From Rhinopomastus cyanomelas (Eukaryota > Chordata > Aves > Bucerotiformes > Rhinopomastidae): 64,000 bases of DNA. This document shows, piece by piece, positions 34,931 to 47,105 of this stretch. A program made the position numbers and the translations under genes. Location of the stretch: NCBI GenBank assembly GCA_013400115.1, contig VXBP01003499.1, positions 29,217 through 93,216 on the forward strand, written 5' to 3'. Below the pieces are notes generated by a model, which was not told where the DNA came from, did no database searches, and was given only the letters and a program-made list of their open reading frames with translations. The first letter of the stretch is position 1, and every line of letters starts with the position of its first letter.

Positions 34931-35885
34931 CAGTAAATGCGGTTTTACTTATGACTTACTACTTTTCATGAAGTCAATAAAGACAGGTCTTTCCACAGCA
35001 GACCACATCAACTAGCTTTGCAAATAAATAATCCCTAGAGGCATGGTCTGCCTTGAGGTCCCCCAAATATCAAGAAAAGAGTGTGTGAGCCAACACAGCA
35101 AGAATGCTTCATCAGCCAAGTGTATTCCTGTACAGCAATGCAAAGGCAAGTGTTGTCACCAGTTCTTGTTCTGTCATCTTCCTTGGCCTTTTTATAAAAC
35201 CAGTGTGTATAGCACTCATTTCTAAAGGGACAGAACCCAAAATCTAGCATGACAACCTTTGGATAAGGGAATATGATCTTTCACTTAAGGCTCTTAACTC
35301 TGTATGGGCATGAAAGATGACCCTATAGTAGGTGCCTAAGTGCTCTATACTGTCAAGGGAAAGTAGAGAATATAACATGGTCTTCCAAAGCCAGTCACAC
35401 TAGATTAGGGCTTCAGTTTACAGCTCTAGATGCTGTGAAAGTTTGCAAATATGAGAAAGTGCACTCTAGGGTACAGGATGCTTCTAAATGTCAGTGTTGT
35501 GCTGTGCTGTGTTGTGTTGTGTTGAGCATCTCCCGCTGCATAGTGCACATCTCCCCCTGCATAGTGCACATCTCCCCAGGCTCTGCAACAGGAAAGCCAA
35601 CAAAAAGCAGCAGTCATTGAAAGGACAAGCCCCAGATAGGAGAGCTTCCAGAGAATGGAGCTATGGCTGTACTGTTGGTTGACATTGTTTTGCAATATGC
35701 CTAATGATACTTCCAGTTCTTAATGAGAAATTACACACAAAATGTCTTGTGTGCATGTGTACATTGGATTTCATCAGTTATTCTTTTTTATGAAAAGAAA
35801 AATGATAGTAATTCCAGCTATTCTATTAGGAAGAGATAATAAGGAAAATGAATACAGAAATACACACTCAGATACACCAATACAC
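34931..35885. other. Unique sequence with a small satellite, no gene seen
   Basis: Holds the pentanucleotide/minisatellite array at 35,494-35,577; otherwise featureless. Confidence 0.4.
35494..35577. repeat. GTTGT/GCTGT pentamer array followed by a 21-bp minisatellite
   Basis: 35,494-35,525 is GTGTTGTGCTGTGCTGTG-type pentamers. It is followed by about 2.5 units of TAGTGCACATCTCCCCCTGCA. The two arrays abut. Confidence 0.85.
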
Positions 35886-36430
35886 AGATCATTAGGGGTT
35901 GGAAGGGATCTTCAGGGGTCATTGAGTACAACTTCCCTGCTTGAGTAGGATTATAGAACCTAAGACAGATTACATAGAAACACGTCTAGATGGGTCTTAA
36001 AAGTCTCTGGAGAAGTAGACTCCACCAGTCCAACCTCCCTGGGCAGCCCTTACAGTAAAATTGACACACACATTGAGACGGAACTTCCTGTGCTCCAGCT
36101 TACACTTATTGCCCCTTGTACTATCATAGGGTGGAAGTGAAAAGAGATTGTCTCCTTCTTGACACCCAGTCCTCATGTATTTATATACAGTGATTAAGTC
36201 CCCTTGTAAACTTCTCATCTCCAGCCTGAAAAGTCCCTAGACTCTCAATCTCTTATCATAAGGCAAGTACTCCTGTTCCCCAATCATCCTCATGGCCCTC
36301 CATTGAACTCTCTCCATCAGGTATCTGTCCCTGTTGAACTAGGGAGACAAGAACTGGACACAATATTCCAGATGTGGTCTCACCAGGGCAAAATATAGGA
36401 GGAGGAGAACCTCTCTTGATCTGCTAATGC
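35886..36430 (-). mobile_element. CR1 LINE, minus strand, about 545 bp
   Basis: ATCATTAGGGGTTGGAAGGG, CCTCCCTGGGCAGCCC, CTGTGCTCCAGCTTACACTT, ATTGCCCCTTGTACTATC, CAGATGTGGTCTCACCAGGGC and ending AACCTCTCTTGATCTGCTAA. It covers the same segment as the 8.1-kb copy, in the opposite orientation. Confidence 0.92.
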
Positions 36431-39400
36431 CATGCCAGGAATCCCCTCTGAAGACAGGCAAACACACCCTCTTGTTCTTTGTTTAACATCCTTCAGCAAA
36501 ACTGTGATATTTGAGGTGGTGTCACTAGACAGTTTTGATGGAACAAAGGGTTCAACTAGAATGCTGAAGACACACTGCTTGCTTCTTTCCTTACCCTCAG
36601 GGAATTGCCAGTAAAGTACTGTAAATATTAGGCTGCCAGCCACGATAAGAGGGACACAAAATCTTATTTTTTTTTAGTTGTAAAAAGAATTAAAAATCCT
36701 TTTACATTCCACCGTCCTTTGTTTTTTTTATGTAGAAAGAAGGGACCCGGGAAAGAAGTCAGCCACAGCCTCCCAGTGCAACCAGGTGAGGACCCTGTGC
36801 TGAGGATACAAAGCCATGTTATTTTTTTTTCATACTCTATCTCTTCATAATCCTGGAAACCATTCACTAGAAAACATGAAATGTTTCAAACCCAGCCCCT
36901 AGACCTTAAGAACAAAGACTGAAGAAGTGTTTTCTCAAGAGAAGTTACTTCACCTCGGAAAAAGAAAAAAGCCTAATAAAAGAAAAGTCCTTTGATATGA
37001 ATAATTCAAGCTACGGTAGATACCTCTACCCTTTAGTTAGTTTGCTTTTGTGGAACAACTTACAAAGGTATCTCTTCATTCCTTCTGACAAAAACAGAAC
37101 AGAGGAGAGACACATGTGCTTTACTTAAATCTTCTTTGAATGATGGATGTCAAGTAAAGGTCTCATCTACGAGAACAAACTTTCAATTGAACTGAAAATC
37201 TAAAGCATAACTTCAGAGCACTGATTTCTAATGAAAGGCATCACTATAGAATGATAATTATAACCACATGTTTAAATGTATTCAGCACAGGAACATGATG
37301 TTTGACATTTTTATACATCTGGGTATACATATAGCTGTTTTTAAAGATAGAAATATTTCTTTCATCTTTTTGTTTCCTTCAGCATTTTTCATTTTGATAT
37401 ATTGTAATATATATAGTAATAACTGAAAGGTATTTGAAAAAGAAAACAAAACCCAAACATGAAAGGACTCTGTAATTCTGCTGTGCAGTCAACAGCAGAG
37501 GTTTATGAAGTTCAGAAGCATTCTAATCTTGCAGCAGAAAAGAAAGTCCATCTTCTTCATTGTCTGATAACAAACATTGATTTATGCACAGGAAAAACAT
37601 ATTGATAAGCAGCTCCTACAGCAGAAAATTCTACTATCTAATTATGCAAGAGAAGGAAACAGGGGACAGGAAAACATGACCATATCAAGCTCAAACATTG
37701 AAAAACTAAGTACTATGTTTGAGGTCTCAGAGAAACTCTCTCTGTGTCTATGGAAAGAACCCACACATTTCACACCACATCACCCTAACACAGGCATTTA
37801 AGACAGGTCAGAATTGCTCATGTCTTCTAAATACCTACGAAGAGATAACTCATCTGATATTTACATCTCATCCTGATATTCACATTAAAGCCAGATACAA
37901 TCAGGGGAAACGATTCTAAAGTCGACGGACTCTGTCTCAAGGTGCCCTTTTCTCGAAGGCTCCTGCTCCTCCTGCTGCCTTTCAGGGGACTCTAACCCAT
38001 GAAAAAGAGAACTACTTCAATCATAACTATGTTAGAAGACCAGAACAACAAATATGATATTCACCCTGGAAAAGGATGTGAAATAGCATTAGCCTGTGAT
38101 TGTGAGCTCCCGAGTTTGTAGTACCATGGACACCCATCCCTCCCATTCAGACTAAGGTTTTGATTGTGAAAACATTGCTCAGCAGTAGCTAATACTTCCT
38201 TACATAACCCACACTGTTTTATTACAAACTCAAACCTTACCATCGTGCAGCCTACTATGAAGAAAATGAACTGTCCCAGCCAAAACCTCTGTGGATTTCA
38301 TTCTTCAGAGAAGTGAGCTTTGATTTAAGAGCAAATAACCAAGTGGGTACATCTTATTCACCAACTTCAGGACACCCCCCCCTCCCCCATCCCCCATGAT
38401 AAGGAGTATGAAGCTACAACTTTTCATGTCTATGAAAAATAAGGTATATAAATGCTACAGTAACCAGCCTATCAAAATCAGCAAAACCCGTCCAGAAACA
38501 GGAATTTCCTCTCTATTTTTCTTTTCCAATAGAACATTTTCATGAGCAAATCCTTTTTGTACAGAGCTTGAAGCCTAAATGTGACTTTGAAGAAAATATT
38601 TAAGATACAAAATGATTCTTTAGAGCACAGCTACTTAAACAGCAGTTTTTTTAGGCACAGTAATATTAATGAAAAATTTTAATGAAAAAAAAAGCAGACT
38701 TAACTCCTGCCAGTTTTGTTGTACTTAAAGAAATGTGAAAACATATTCATAAGACAAGAAAGAGTAAAATCTTGAATTTTTAAGATGTTCTAGGGCTTCT
38801 TTTCAGAAGAATAAAGATGGCTATCACATAGTGACACCAGCATTAACAAATTTCTTAAGCTAATGAGGCTACCAACACCATCCTTAAAGGAGTTATACCA
38901 CTAAGAAGATTAAAGCAGGCAATACTTTTTTCTTCTCTTCAGAATCTAAAGGAAAGTTCCATCTCCAGACTTCAGTATTATTCTCATCATCTCTTACTCT
39001 ATTCATCCCCTCAGTTCTTTTAAGAAATGAAGCAGTGACCAGGATACAAAGAATGAAGGATGCTCAAAGCGGTACCAAAAAGAAACAGCCAAAGAGCAGA
39101 CAGCCATTTTTTCCCCATCTTCTGCCACCACTAAAACTTCAGTCAAAGGCACGACAAGAAAATGCATGAGAAATTTGCCCCTCAGAAAAGTTTCTGAAAT
39201 TAATTCCATTGAGTTTGATTTTAATAGGATTTGGAGAACATATTTCTAGCCTTGGATAGGAGCAGCTTATCTCATTAAATACTAAAATTATTTTCAATAT
39301 GTATTTCCACATATAAAAAATAAAAGAGTTGAATGTGGTTACGTGAGAACTATTTACACCTGTACTATGCAATTGCAAGGTTTGCTATAGTTTTTGCAGA

Positions 39401-39911
39401 CTTTAGTATAGCAAGTGAATTTATGTTTTCTTTGATTACATGATATTTTTTCCCATTTTTAACTATTTGGGTTAATCTTGATTAAAAATCAGACAGATCT
39501 AGCTATAAGCCCTCTGTTCCCAAATTTTTACTTTGAATATGACGGCTGTAGCTGCATTAGAAAACAATATTCCAGCTATAAAGGAAATAAATCTGAAGAC
39601 TGTGTTTGGGAGAAAAGAACATGGAATTTGGCTACTGACAGAACCACTTCCATATGTAGTTTCCGTTTTCCTTTCAAGTTGTTTTTTTTTCCTTAATAAG
39701 ACAAACATTCAGTAGTTTTATGATTATTCTGCTTCTCCTTTGTTCTACTGTTGTTTACTGTAGGTTAGGGAATCCATACTGAAAAGCAGCATCTTAGGCA
39801 ATATCAAACCCTGCTCCTTGCATATTTTCCAATCATACAGCTGCTTCCTAAAAAGACCCTGCTTTATCAAATTCCCAAAGTAACATCCATGGGTTCTTGA
39901 TTAGACCTTTA
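36431..39911. other. 3.5 kb unique AT-rich sequence, no gene seen
   Basis: Contains a poly-C/CCCCCAT tract at about 38,375-38,398 and several poly-T/A runs. No repeats or exons recognised. Confidence 0.45.
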
Positions 39912-40480
39912 AAGTTGCAGTTTTAAAATTACTGAAATTTTCAGATGTATAGATTTGTGCTTTCATGAGGAAAAAGGTTCATTTTGCTCTAAGAGAATTG
40001 TCCCAGGTACCTGCCCTGGGTGGGTAAGATAAAAGGAGCTGACCATCATGGCCCTGCCTCTTTTGGCTGGGGTCTTCCTCCTGGGACGGGGCTTTGGGTC
40101 CAGCACACCAGCCCCCTTTCCAGTGTAGTGGGAGAAGAAGGGATGGGGCGGCTTGCGATGGCTGGCTGCGGCACCATAGCCCTCCCACAGATGGAGTGGT
40201 GGGGACCAGCAGCCCTCCACGTGGCCCCGTGTCTCTGACGCCAGCTCCGACCCGACCCCGGCGCCGGCTGGCACTGTGGATCGGAGAAGCAAGAACTAGG
40301 GCCAATTTCGGCTGACCCACCCTGAAGCAGCCATTGAGAGACTTGCAGTGAGCTGAAGAATTCTTCCCTTTCCCTCTGTAGCTGAGGCAGGAGGAGAAAG
40401 AAGATGTGAGGGTCATGGAACCCTCTTGACCGTGTTTGAGGAATTGATCGGGGGGGCCCTGCTGACATGGTCAAGCAGTG
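39912..40480 (+). mobile_element. Truncated LTR, sister of the 18.2-kb solo LTR
   Basis: GTTGCAGTTTTAAAATTACTG, AGATTTGTGCTTTCATGAGG, a GATAAAAGG box at about 40,029, and then a GC-rich middle. Further on are GACTTGCAGTGAGCTGAAG, CTCTGTAGCTGAGGCAGGAGG, GGGTCATGGAACCCTCTTGACC and GGGGGGCCCTGCTGACATGG. The order matches the solo LTR through its first ~600 bp and stops where a CR1 begins. The 145-codon minus frame here is a GC-rich chance frame. Confidence 0.78.
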
Positions 40481-40811
40481 AGGGTCAATGTGAGGGGTGG
40501 GTGTCAGGAGGATGGAGCCAAGCTCTGCTCAGTAGCATCTAGTAATAGGACAAGGGGCAATGGGTGTAAGCTGGAACATAGGAGGTTCCACATCAGTATG
40601 AGAAGGAACTTCATCACAGTGAGGGTGACACTGGAACAGGCTGCCCAGGGAGCTCGTGAAGTCTCCTTCTCTGGAGAGGTTTAAATTCTGCTGGGCCATG
40701 CTCCTATGCGACTGGATCTAGGTGATTCTGCTGTGGCAGGGGAATTGGACTAGATGATCTTTCGAGGTCTCTTCCAATCCCTAACATTCTGTGATTCTGT
40801 ATGATTCTGTG
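40481..40811 (+). mobile_element. CR1 3' end abutting the truncated LTR
   Basis: GTGAGGGGTGGGTGTCAGGAGG, GGCAATGGGTGTAAGCTGG, GGTGATTCTGCTGTGGCAGG, GGACTAGATGATCTTTCGAGG, then TTCTGTGATTCTGTATGATTC. It starts where LTR homology ends. The LTR does not resume on the far side. Confidence 0.9.
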
Positions 40812-43800
40812 CATATAGACTGGTAGCATAAGACTGTGATTTAATACTTAAGTTGTTTACTGCACTGTCACAATTTCAAATGCAGAAGTAGAAAACATAT
40901 GCTTATGCTATTAAAAAAGCCAATGAGATTATAGAATGATACTGCTCACTGAGAGTCCATAGGCTGAAACCCAAAATAATGATAATTCTTTAGAGAAGAA
41001 GTGTAATGAAACACATTACAGTGATTAATCACTACCACTTATACAGGGTAGCAAATATTGTAATGATATGCTGATATGAGGTAAGAAAAATTCTATGTCT
41101 AAGGAGTACCTCTCAGAGAAGATATTATTTTTATTTCTTTCCTTATGCTTTGCTTTTTATCCTCCCAAAAGAGAGAAAACTGCCAGTGATTCCAGATTCT
41201 GGGATTTCTTACAAGACTTATCATATTCTGAAGAACGTGCTCTGCCTTCAATTAGACATCTCTGTGCTCCTGCAACATGGAAAAACTACTGAGACACCTT
41301 CAGGATGGCTTCAGATAGAGAAAACTGTGCCTTAACATCACTTTAAACAAAACCAGTTGCTTTTTGTTCATCTAGACTAACTTTTTTTGACTACTTTTGC
41401 ATAAGGCTACATGAATTCAGTATGTAACGGTCCTTACGAAGTATTGTGAAACTTCGGTCTAACGTTTCTTCTTTTAAAATACTCTTTGCATCTAAAAAAT
41501 TGACTTTGTTTTTCCTCTGAAGCAAATCCTATTGAAATATTTCTGGAAACTAGAGTATGGTTTTGCACAGCAGTGACAGCTATTTACTCCGTCCCTGGTT
41601 CAGGTGTTTTTCCATAGAAAAGGGTTTGCAAAGCCTGCTGTCTTTCTGTGAAGTATGTAATTTCAGCCTTGCATTGCTTACCTACACTGAGTGGCCTTTA
41701 ATGACTGGAAAATGTTAGAATCAAAACTGGGCCCCTGGAGTGTTGAACGAAATATGGGCTGTCTCCTGTATTTGCTGCGTAAGATGCATTTTCCACGGAA
41801 TTCATGCAGACACAGAAATGTGGGAGGATGTGGTATCCTGCACACAGGCAGATGCTTTGATGCATCAGCCTTCAGTTTTTGATTAAAAGCTTTGGGAATT
41901 TGCAGACGTTCAATTAGTCACCAGAGGGAGCCCATATTATTTCATAAACACAACTAAATATTGTAGAGGGGAGATAACTTTTGGGTTGTCAGAGTGAAGG
42001 AATTGCAGTGCTTCACACAAACACCCACGTTCCCTCTCACTCCTCGGCAATCGAACACCAATAGTTTGCTATCCACCACAGGGTGCGTTTTTCAGCAACA
42101 AAAATATAAGATAAATTTTCAGGAAGATGAGCACAAGGCCTCTTCCTGGGCTATAAATTGTCTCTTTATTTGCTGATGCATTAAAGGGTACTGGCAAGGG
42201 ATCAGAGTTACTAATAAATTCAGATGCTGGTAGAGCAAAACACCAATTATTGTGGAACCACTTGGGCGACACCAAACATATTGGGATAATCAAAGACAAT
42301 AGAAAGGAACACGAGATGAGACAGCTCACCTATTATCCTGTGCTAAGAGGATGTTTGGATAATGTGAGACTTTATAAAAGGGATTTTCACTGGGATTTTT
42401 CTCGTAGTAATAACCCCTATCATCTGAGAAGTTTAACCCTCTGTGAATTGGAAAAGCTTAGCTGGGTTTCCATTTTCCAGGGATGACTAGTAACGCTCTC
42501 ACTCTCCAGCTGCTGATTTTCTTCCTTATCAAGAAAAGAAAATTGTACCAAAAGTTGTAGTTTTTGTGTATGTGCTATATCCCTGATGACTCAGTGATTC
42601 TATTTGGGTATCTTTCTTAGCTATTTGCCAATGAAATGGAAGTAAACTTATCGCATTTTACTTATCAGTATTGGCTGTTAGTATTCTCTGTGGAGAATTC
42701 TCTGTTTGGCCAATAAAGCAAAGGGGGAAAAGGAAAGCTAATTGAGTAGATTTCTAAATCTCATTTATAGTATCACAATGGAAAATATAACTATGCTTTG
42801 GAACTCACTGGAAGTGTTTACTTTTCCTTCTGCACAGTGGACATTCAAGTTAGCCTTTGAGGGAACTGTCATTGCTATAGAATATGAATTTTCACACACT
42901 AATTTTCCTGCAGGCATCTACAAATGATGACAGCTTTAGAGAAGACTTTTGTCTTTTTTAAGAGTGACTCACTAGAAGTGGAGCTGTCTTTATGCCTAAT
43001 GGAAGCTATCACCCTCTCTGTGCCTTCATCCTTTAATTGCAAAGCAATTAAATTCACCACCATTTGCAATATCTGTGTCCAGAGTGAGTCATCTCATTAA
43101 ATCACCTTTTTTTCTTTTCCTCTTGCTTCCGTTATGTGCTTAGCAAGATGTAGCTTAATACTTCTCTGTCCCCATGGACCTAGAACTTCCCTTAATTGTT
43201 ATTTTTCTAGTCTTTATGCCTTAGTTGGTCAGAGCTTTCTCACGTTACTGTAAGAAAAAAGTTAATAAAATTTCTGTTTCTTGCCACAGTGCCATGGTTT
43301 TGGGAGTTATCCAGCGACACCACATGTAAAGGATAAAGTATGCTTGGGACTGATAAGCACAGACTTCAAGAAAAAATATTACACCTCCCACAAGGCTGGC
43401 ACAGAATATCCAGCATTTAATTTTAGATAGGATCTTAAGCGTCTGAGGAAACATTACTGAATACTAAGAATGAAATTATCTGAAATGGTTTGGGTGTGAT
43501 TTTTTACCCCGACCACAGATGCCATCACAATGAGTATAAACTGGCTTTATCAAAATGGGCTTTATAGCATGGCTATTGTAATCTGCACTAAACTGGAGCA
43601 GCACCCCTTGTGTGCCAACAGCAATAGGCAGAGAGAGCTGGTTTATGGTCCTGATGATCTCTTTTACACCTGGCCAGCTGCTGCTGTGCTTTGACACCAG
43701 CTTGTTCTGACACATCTAGTGCCAGAGGTATCAGCAGAATGGCTAAGTGAAGCACGAATGGGTTTCCTTCTGTGCTCTGCACTCCTTGTTCTTTCTTTAG

Positions 43801-45951
43801 CGACGAGACACAGGTATGTACTAAGGTGTACTTGTGTCGTCCTTATGCAAGCCAAGTACTCACTGAAAAGAAAATCTCCTCTTCTCAGACTTAACTGACT
43901 GGAATCAAATACAAAATTACCAAGCAAGAAGGAAGGGGTGAGTGAGAAAAAGCAGATTCTGGTTTTTACAGCAGCTGTTCCATAACAGGAAGCTTACCAA
44001 GATAAAAAAATGTAGAGAAAGTAGATTGAGAGGCAGTTCTGGATTGCCCCTCTTTCACACTTTGAGGAGGTTTGACATTAACTGTATCAAGCGTCATATT
44101 TAGAGTTTTATTAATTTTTATGTAGTTTCTCTGGATTCTGGACCAAATTTCCTTAATTTTGAAGTTCTGTTCCCTAAATCATCTCATTGTAGAGTCTATG
44201 TTAGGATGAAGAGCTTTTTAAGTAAGACCCTTACCAGGTTTCCTCTGCAATCAAATGCTTAGTGCAGAATGTATTTACTTTCTTCAAACGTTTTGGCTCA
44301 CTAAAGTTTCAGCCTAACTGTGGTATCACTTTTAAGTTCTATTTCTCTGCAACTAGGATGCACAGGTTTATTATTGTTTTGTTCTTTTAGAAATCAACTT
44401 GCTTTTATACTTTCCAAATCAGTCCTGTACAGAGAAAGGCCTTCACTTTTGCTTCAAGTGTGTATAGTCTTTGTGTTAAAGTATCTGCTTGAAACCTAAA
44501 CACGCTTGGCCACCCCGCCTGTGGATGTATTTGTGTGATTGTTCCATTACTGTCCTTTTCCTTCAATCAATGTACCAACTTCTTTGGAATGTTGATGTTG
44601 ACTTAATAAGCTCATAATTAATCTGGGAGTTAAACAAACCTATAGTAGACACATGGTAGATCAGATGCTGTTGACTGTATTTATGATAAATGTCAGCTAC
44701 ACTGACAGAACTATGATGTTGGAGGACCACTTGCAGTGTACATTATTGCTCAAAATCTGTTATCAGTGTCATTCATCACACAGTGTATTCCAGTATAACT
44801 GGTATTATTATGAGTTATAATACATCAGTAATTACAATAACGGTTTGCAGATATTTCAGAAGGTGTAAAGTCCCAGTGTACCACTGGATCCTATGTGTTC
44901 CCTCCTCCCATTAAAGCTAAAGTTGAGGAGAGAAACATTCATTGAACATATTTTTTTCTTAAACTGTGTAATTAATAGAGTTTGCATATATATTAAAAAA
45001 AAAAACCAACCAGCCAGACTTACACCCCACAGTCTCATCAGTTAATGTAGTTTATGTATTTCCATTAGCATGCTTGCTCACTCAGCAACCTTCTATCATA
45101 TTTCCCTTAGTATCAAGTACATCACTAATCTTTGCCAGGATACTACAGAATTAAGGTTATTAGCAGCTCTTGCTGCATTTTTTTCTAAAATTATTTGGCT
45201 TTAGAATCTCCTAATCAAATGCTTAAAAGTTATTTCATTGCAGTCTTCCATGATGATATTTGCTTCTTTTAAACGCACTTTTTCTTTCCTGAGTAGTCAG
45301 CACATCTTCATTTCATGGCAATATATACTCCAAAGGGTGATGGTGGCCAAACTTTGCAACACTTCTGAGGGTTCCACAGGACAATAAATTGAATGTAACA
45401 GACTATGTGAACTCCTGCAGTTCCTGGCTATATGTATTATAATGAAGTGAAAGATGTGCTGATTATCACATAATACAGATGTATTATGTATAAAATAGGC
45501 ACCCAGAGGAAAGGATGTGCTTTGGTTTTATCACTTGCTATTACCAGAATGGAAAGACCCAGATATGCATAGTTATAAACTGTAAATGTCATGTTTCCTC
45601 CTCCACCTTCCATCATCCAGAAAAATCAGCACATTAAGAAAGAAGCAATGCCCTGGGTTGTGCCTATTAGCCACACAACATGCAAGAACAGAAAGCCCAG
45701 AAGTACTGTCTGAAGCAAAAGGGCTTTTTTATGTCAGGAGTTAAATTCTGACTTTAGATATCATGAGACTCAAACAAAGAAGAAACATAATTAATTGAGT
45801 AAAGGATGAATAACCACTGTGGTCCACAGCCACATTTCAACACATACGAAGTACAAAGCAAAGTTTAAGGCACTGAATCAACCAAAACATCTTTCTTGGC
45901 ATTGGTACAAAGTTCTCAGATTTCAATAAACCACCTCTTACTAAATCTGTC
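40812..45951. other. 5.1 kb with no recognised repeat or gene
   Basis: The longest stretch here without any CR1 or LTR that I can see, apart from 49.4-55.2 kb. AT-rich; frames are short. One CTCF-like string, CACCAGAGGGAGC, occurs near 41,919. Confidence 0.45.
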
Positions 45952-46288
45952 ATAGAATCATAGAATCATTCAGGCTAGAAAAGACTCTTGGGATCGTTGA
46001 GTCCAACCATCAACCTTACTCTACAAATTTTGCTCCTAAACCATATGCTCCAACAATCCACCACAATGACTTTTACACACATCCAGGGATGGTGATTCAG
46101 CCACCTCCTTGGCAGCCTATTCCAATGTCTGACTAATCTTCCTGTGAAAAAAAATTACCCTAATGTCTAGTTCCAACCTACCCTGCTGCATTTGGACACT
46201 ATTCCCTCTTGTTCCATCACTCATCACCTGTGAGAAGAGACCAGTACCAACCTCTCTACAATGTCCTTTCAAATAGTTGTATAGAGCT
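45952..46288 (-). mobile_element. CR1, 3' half (minus strand), left of the NUMT
   Basis: CATAGAATCATAGAATCATTC, GATCGTTGAGTCCAACCATC, CATCCAGGGATGGTGATTC, CTCTTGTTCCATCACTCATC and CAAATAGTTGTATAGAGCT. This is a 'CAATGGTC'-type CR1 3' region in reverse. It breaks at about 46,288 and resumes at about 46,697. Confidence 0.92.
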
Positions 46289-46696
46289 ACAAAACAACTA
46301 GTAGTTCCCCTAGACAAGAAAGGCCACGAATGAGCCATCATCCTAACATCCCTAATAACATTTCTTCTCTTAATGAGCCTCCTAAGCCTACTCCCATACA
46401 CATTCATTCCAACAACCCAACTCTCAATAAGCATAGACCTAGCATTCCCCCTGTGACTTGCCATTCTACCGACAGCCATACGCAACTAACCCTCAGCTTC
46501 CCTGGGCCACCTCCTATCAGAAGGTACCCCAACACCCCTAATCTCTGCCCTAATTATGATTAAAATCACTAGCCTCCTCATCTACCCACTAACCCTAGGA
46601 GTACACCTTACAGCCAACCTAACCACAGGGCACCTACACATCCAACTGTAGGCCACAACTGCTCTCCTACCAGTGACACCAGCAGTATCCATCCAG
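46289..46696 (+). pseudogene. MT-ATP6 (pseudogene): NUMT: nuclear copy of mitochondrial ATP6 (central/C-terminal part)
   Basis: Read in one frame with the vertebrate mitochondrial code, this gives ATP synthase subunit a (ATP6) sequence, including 'GHEWAIILTSLM', 'LLPYTFIPTTQLSM', 'LAFPLWLA', 'PSASLGHLL', 'EGTPTPLI' and 'LTANL'. That is roughly the middle to near the end of the ~227-residue protein. TGA at 46,331-46,333 and 46,454-46,456 stands where Trp is expected, which marks mitochondrial origin. TAA at 46,487 and TAG at 46,649 are stops even in the mitochondrial code and share the same frame, so it is a dead copy. It sits inside a CR1 that continues on both sides. ATP6 normally forms the proton channel of complex V; nothing here can do that. 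Confidence 0.93.
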
Positions 46697-47105
46697 TTCT
46701 TCAAACTGAACAGCCTCAGCTACTCCAATCACTCTTTATAAGGTTTATTCCCCAGGCCCTTCACCAGCTTCATTCCTCTGCACTTGCTCCAGCACCTCAA
46801 TATCTCTCTTGTACTGAGGTGCCCAATGCTGGCCAATCTGTGGCCTCACCAGTGCGGAGTACAGGGGGGCTATCACCTCCTTACTCCTGCTGGTCATGCT
46901 ATTTCTAAAAAAAGCCAGGATGCCATTGTCTCTCGTGGCCACTTGGGCACAATGCTGGCTCATACTCAGCCACTTGTCCTTCAGAACCCCCAGGTTCCTT
47001 TCTGCCAAACAGCTTACCTGTCACTCTTCCCCAAGCCTGTAGCATTGCATGTGGTTGTTGTGACCCAAGTGCAAGACCTGGCACTTGGTCTTGTTGAAAT
47101 TCATT
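46697..47105 (-). mobile_element. CR1, 5'-ward half (minus strand), right of the NUMT
   Basis: TTCTTCAAACTGAACAGCCTC, TAAGGTTTATTCCCCAGGCC, TTGCTCCAGCACCTCAATATC, TCTTGTACTGAGGTGCCCAA, GCCTCACCAGTGCGGAGTAC, GGTTCCTTTCTGCC and AAGTGCAAGACCTGGCACTTGG. It continues the copy left of the NUMT, with about 30 bp of the expected CR1 sequence missing at the junction. Confidence 0.92.

Noticed and set aside
46117..46485. 122-codon minus frame
   Set aside because: A chimera of the NUMT antisense and the CR1 ORF2 remnant ('GTGLFSQVMSDGTRGN' part), not a gene.
46330..46563. 77-codon Pro/Asn-rich plus frame
   Set aside because: It is a shifted frame of the mitochondrial ATP6 insertion.
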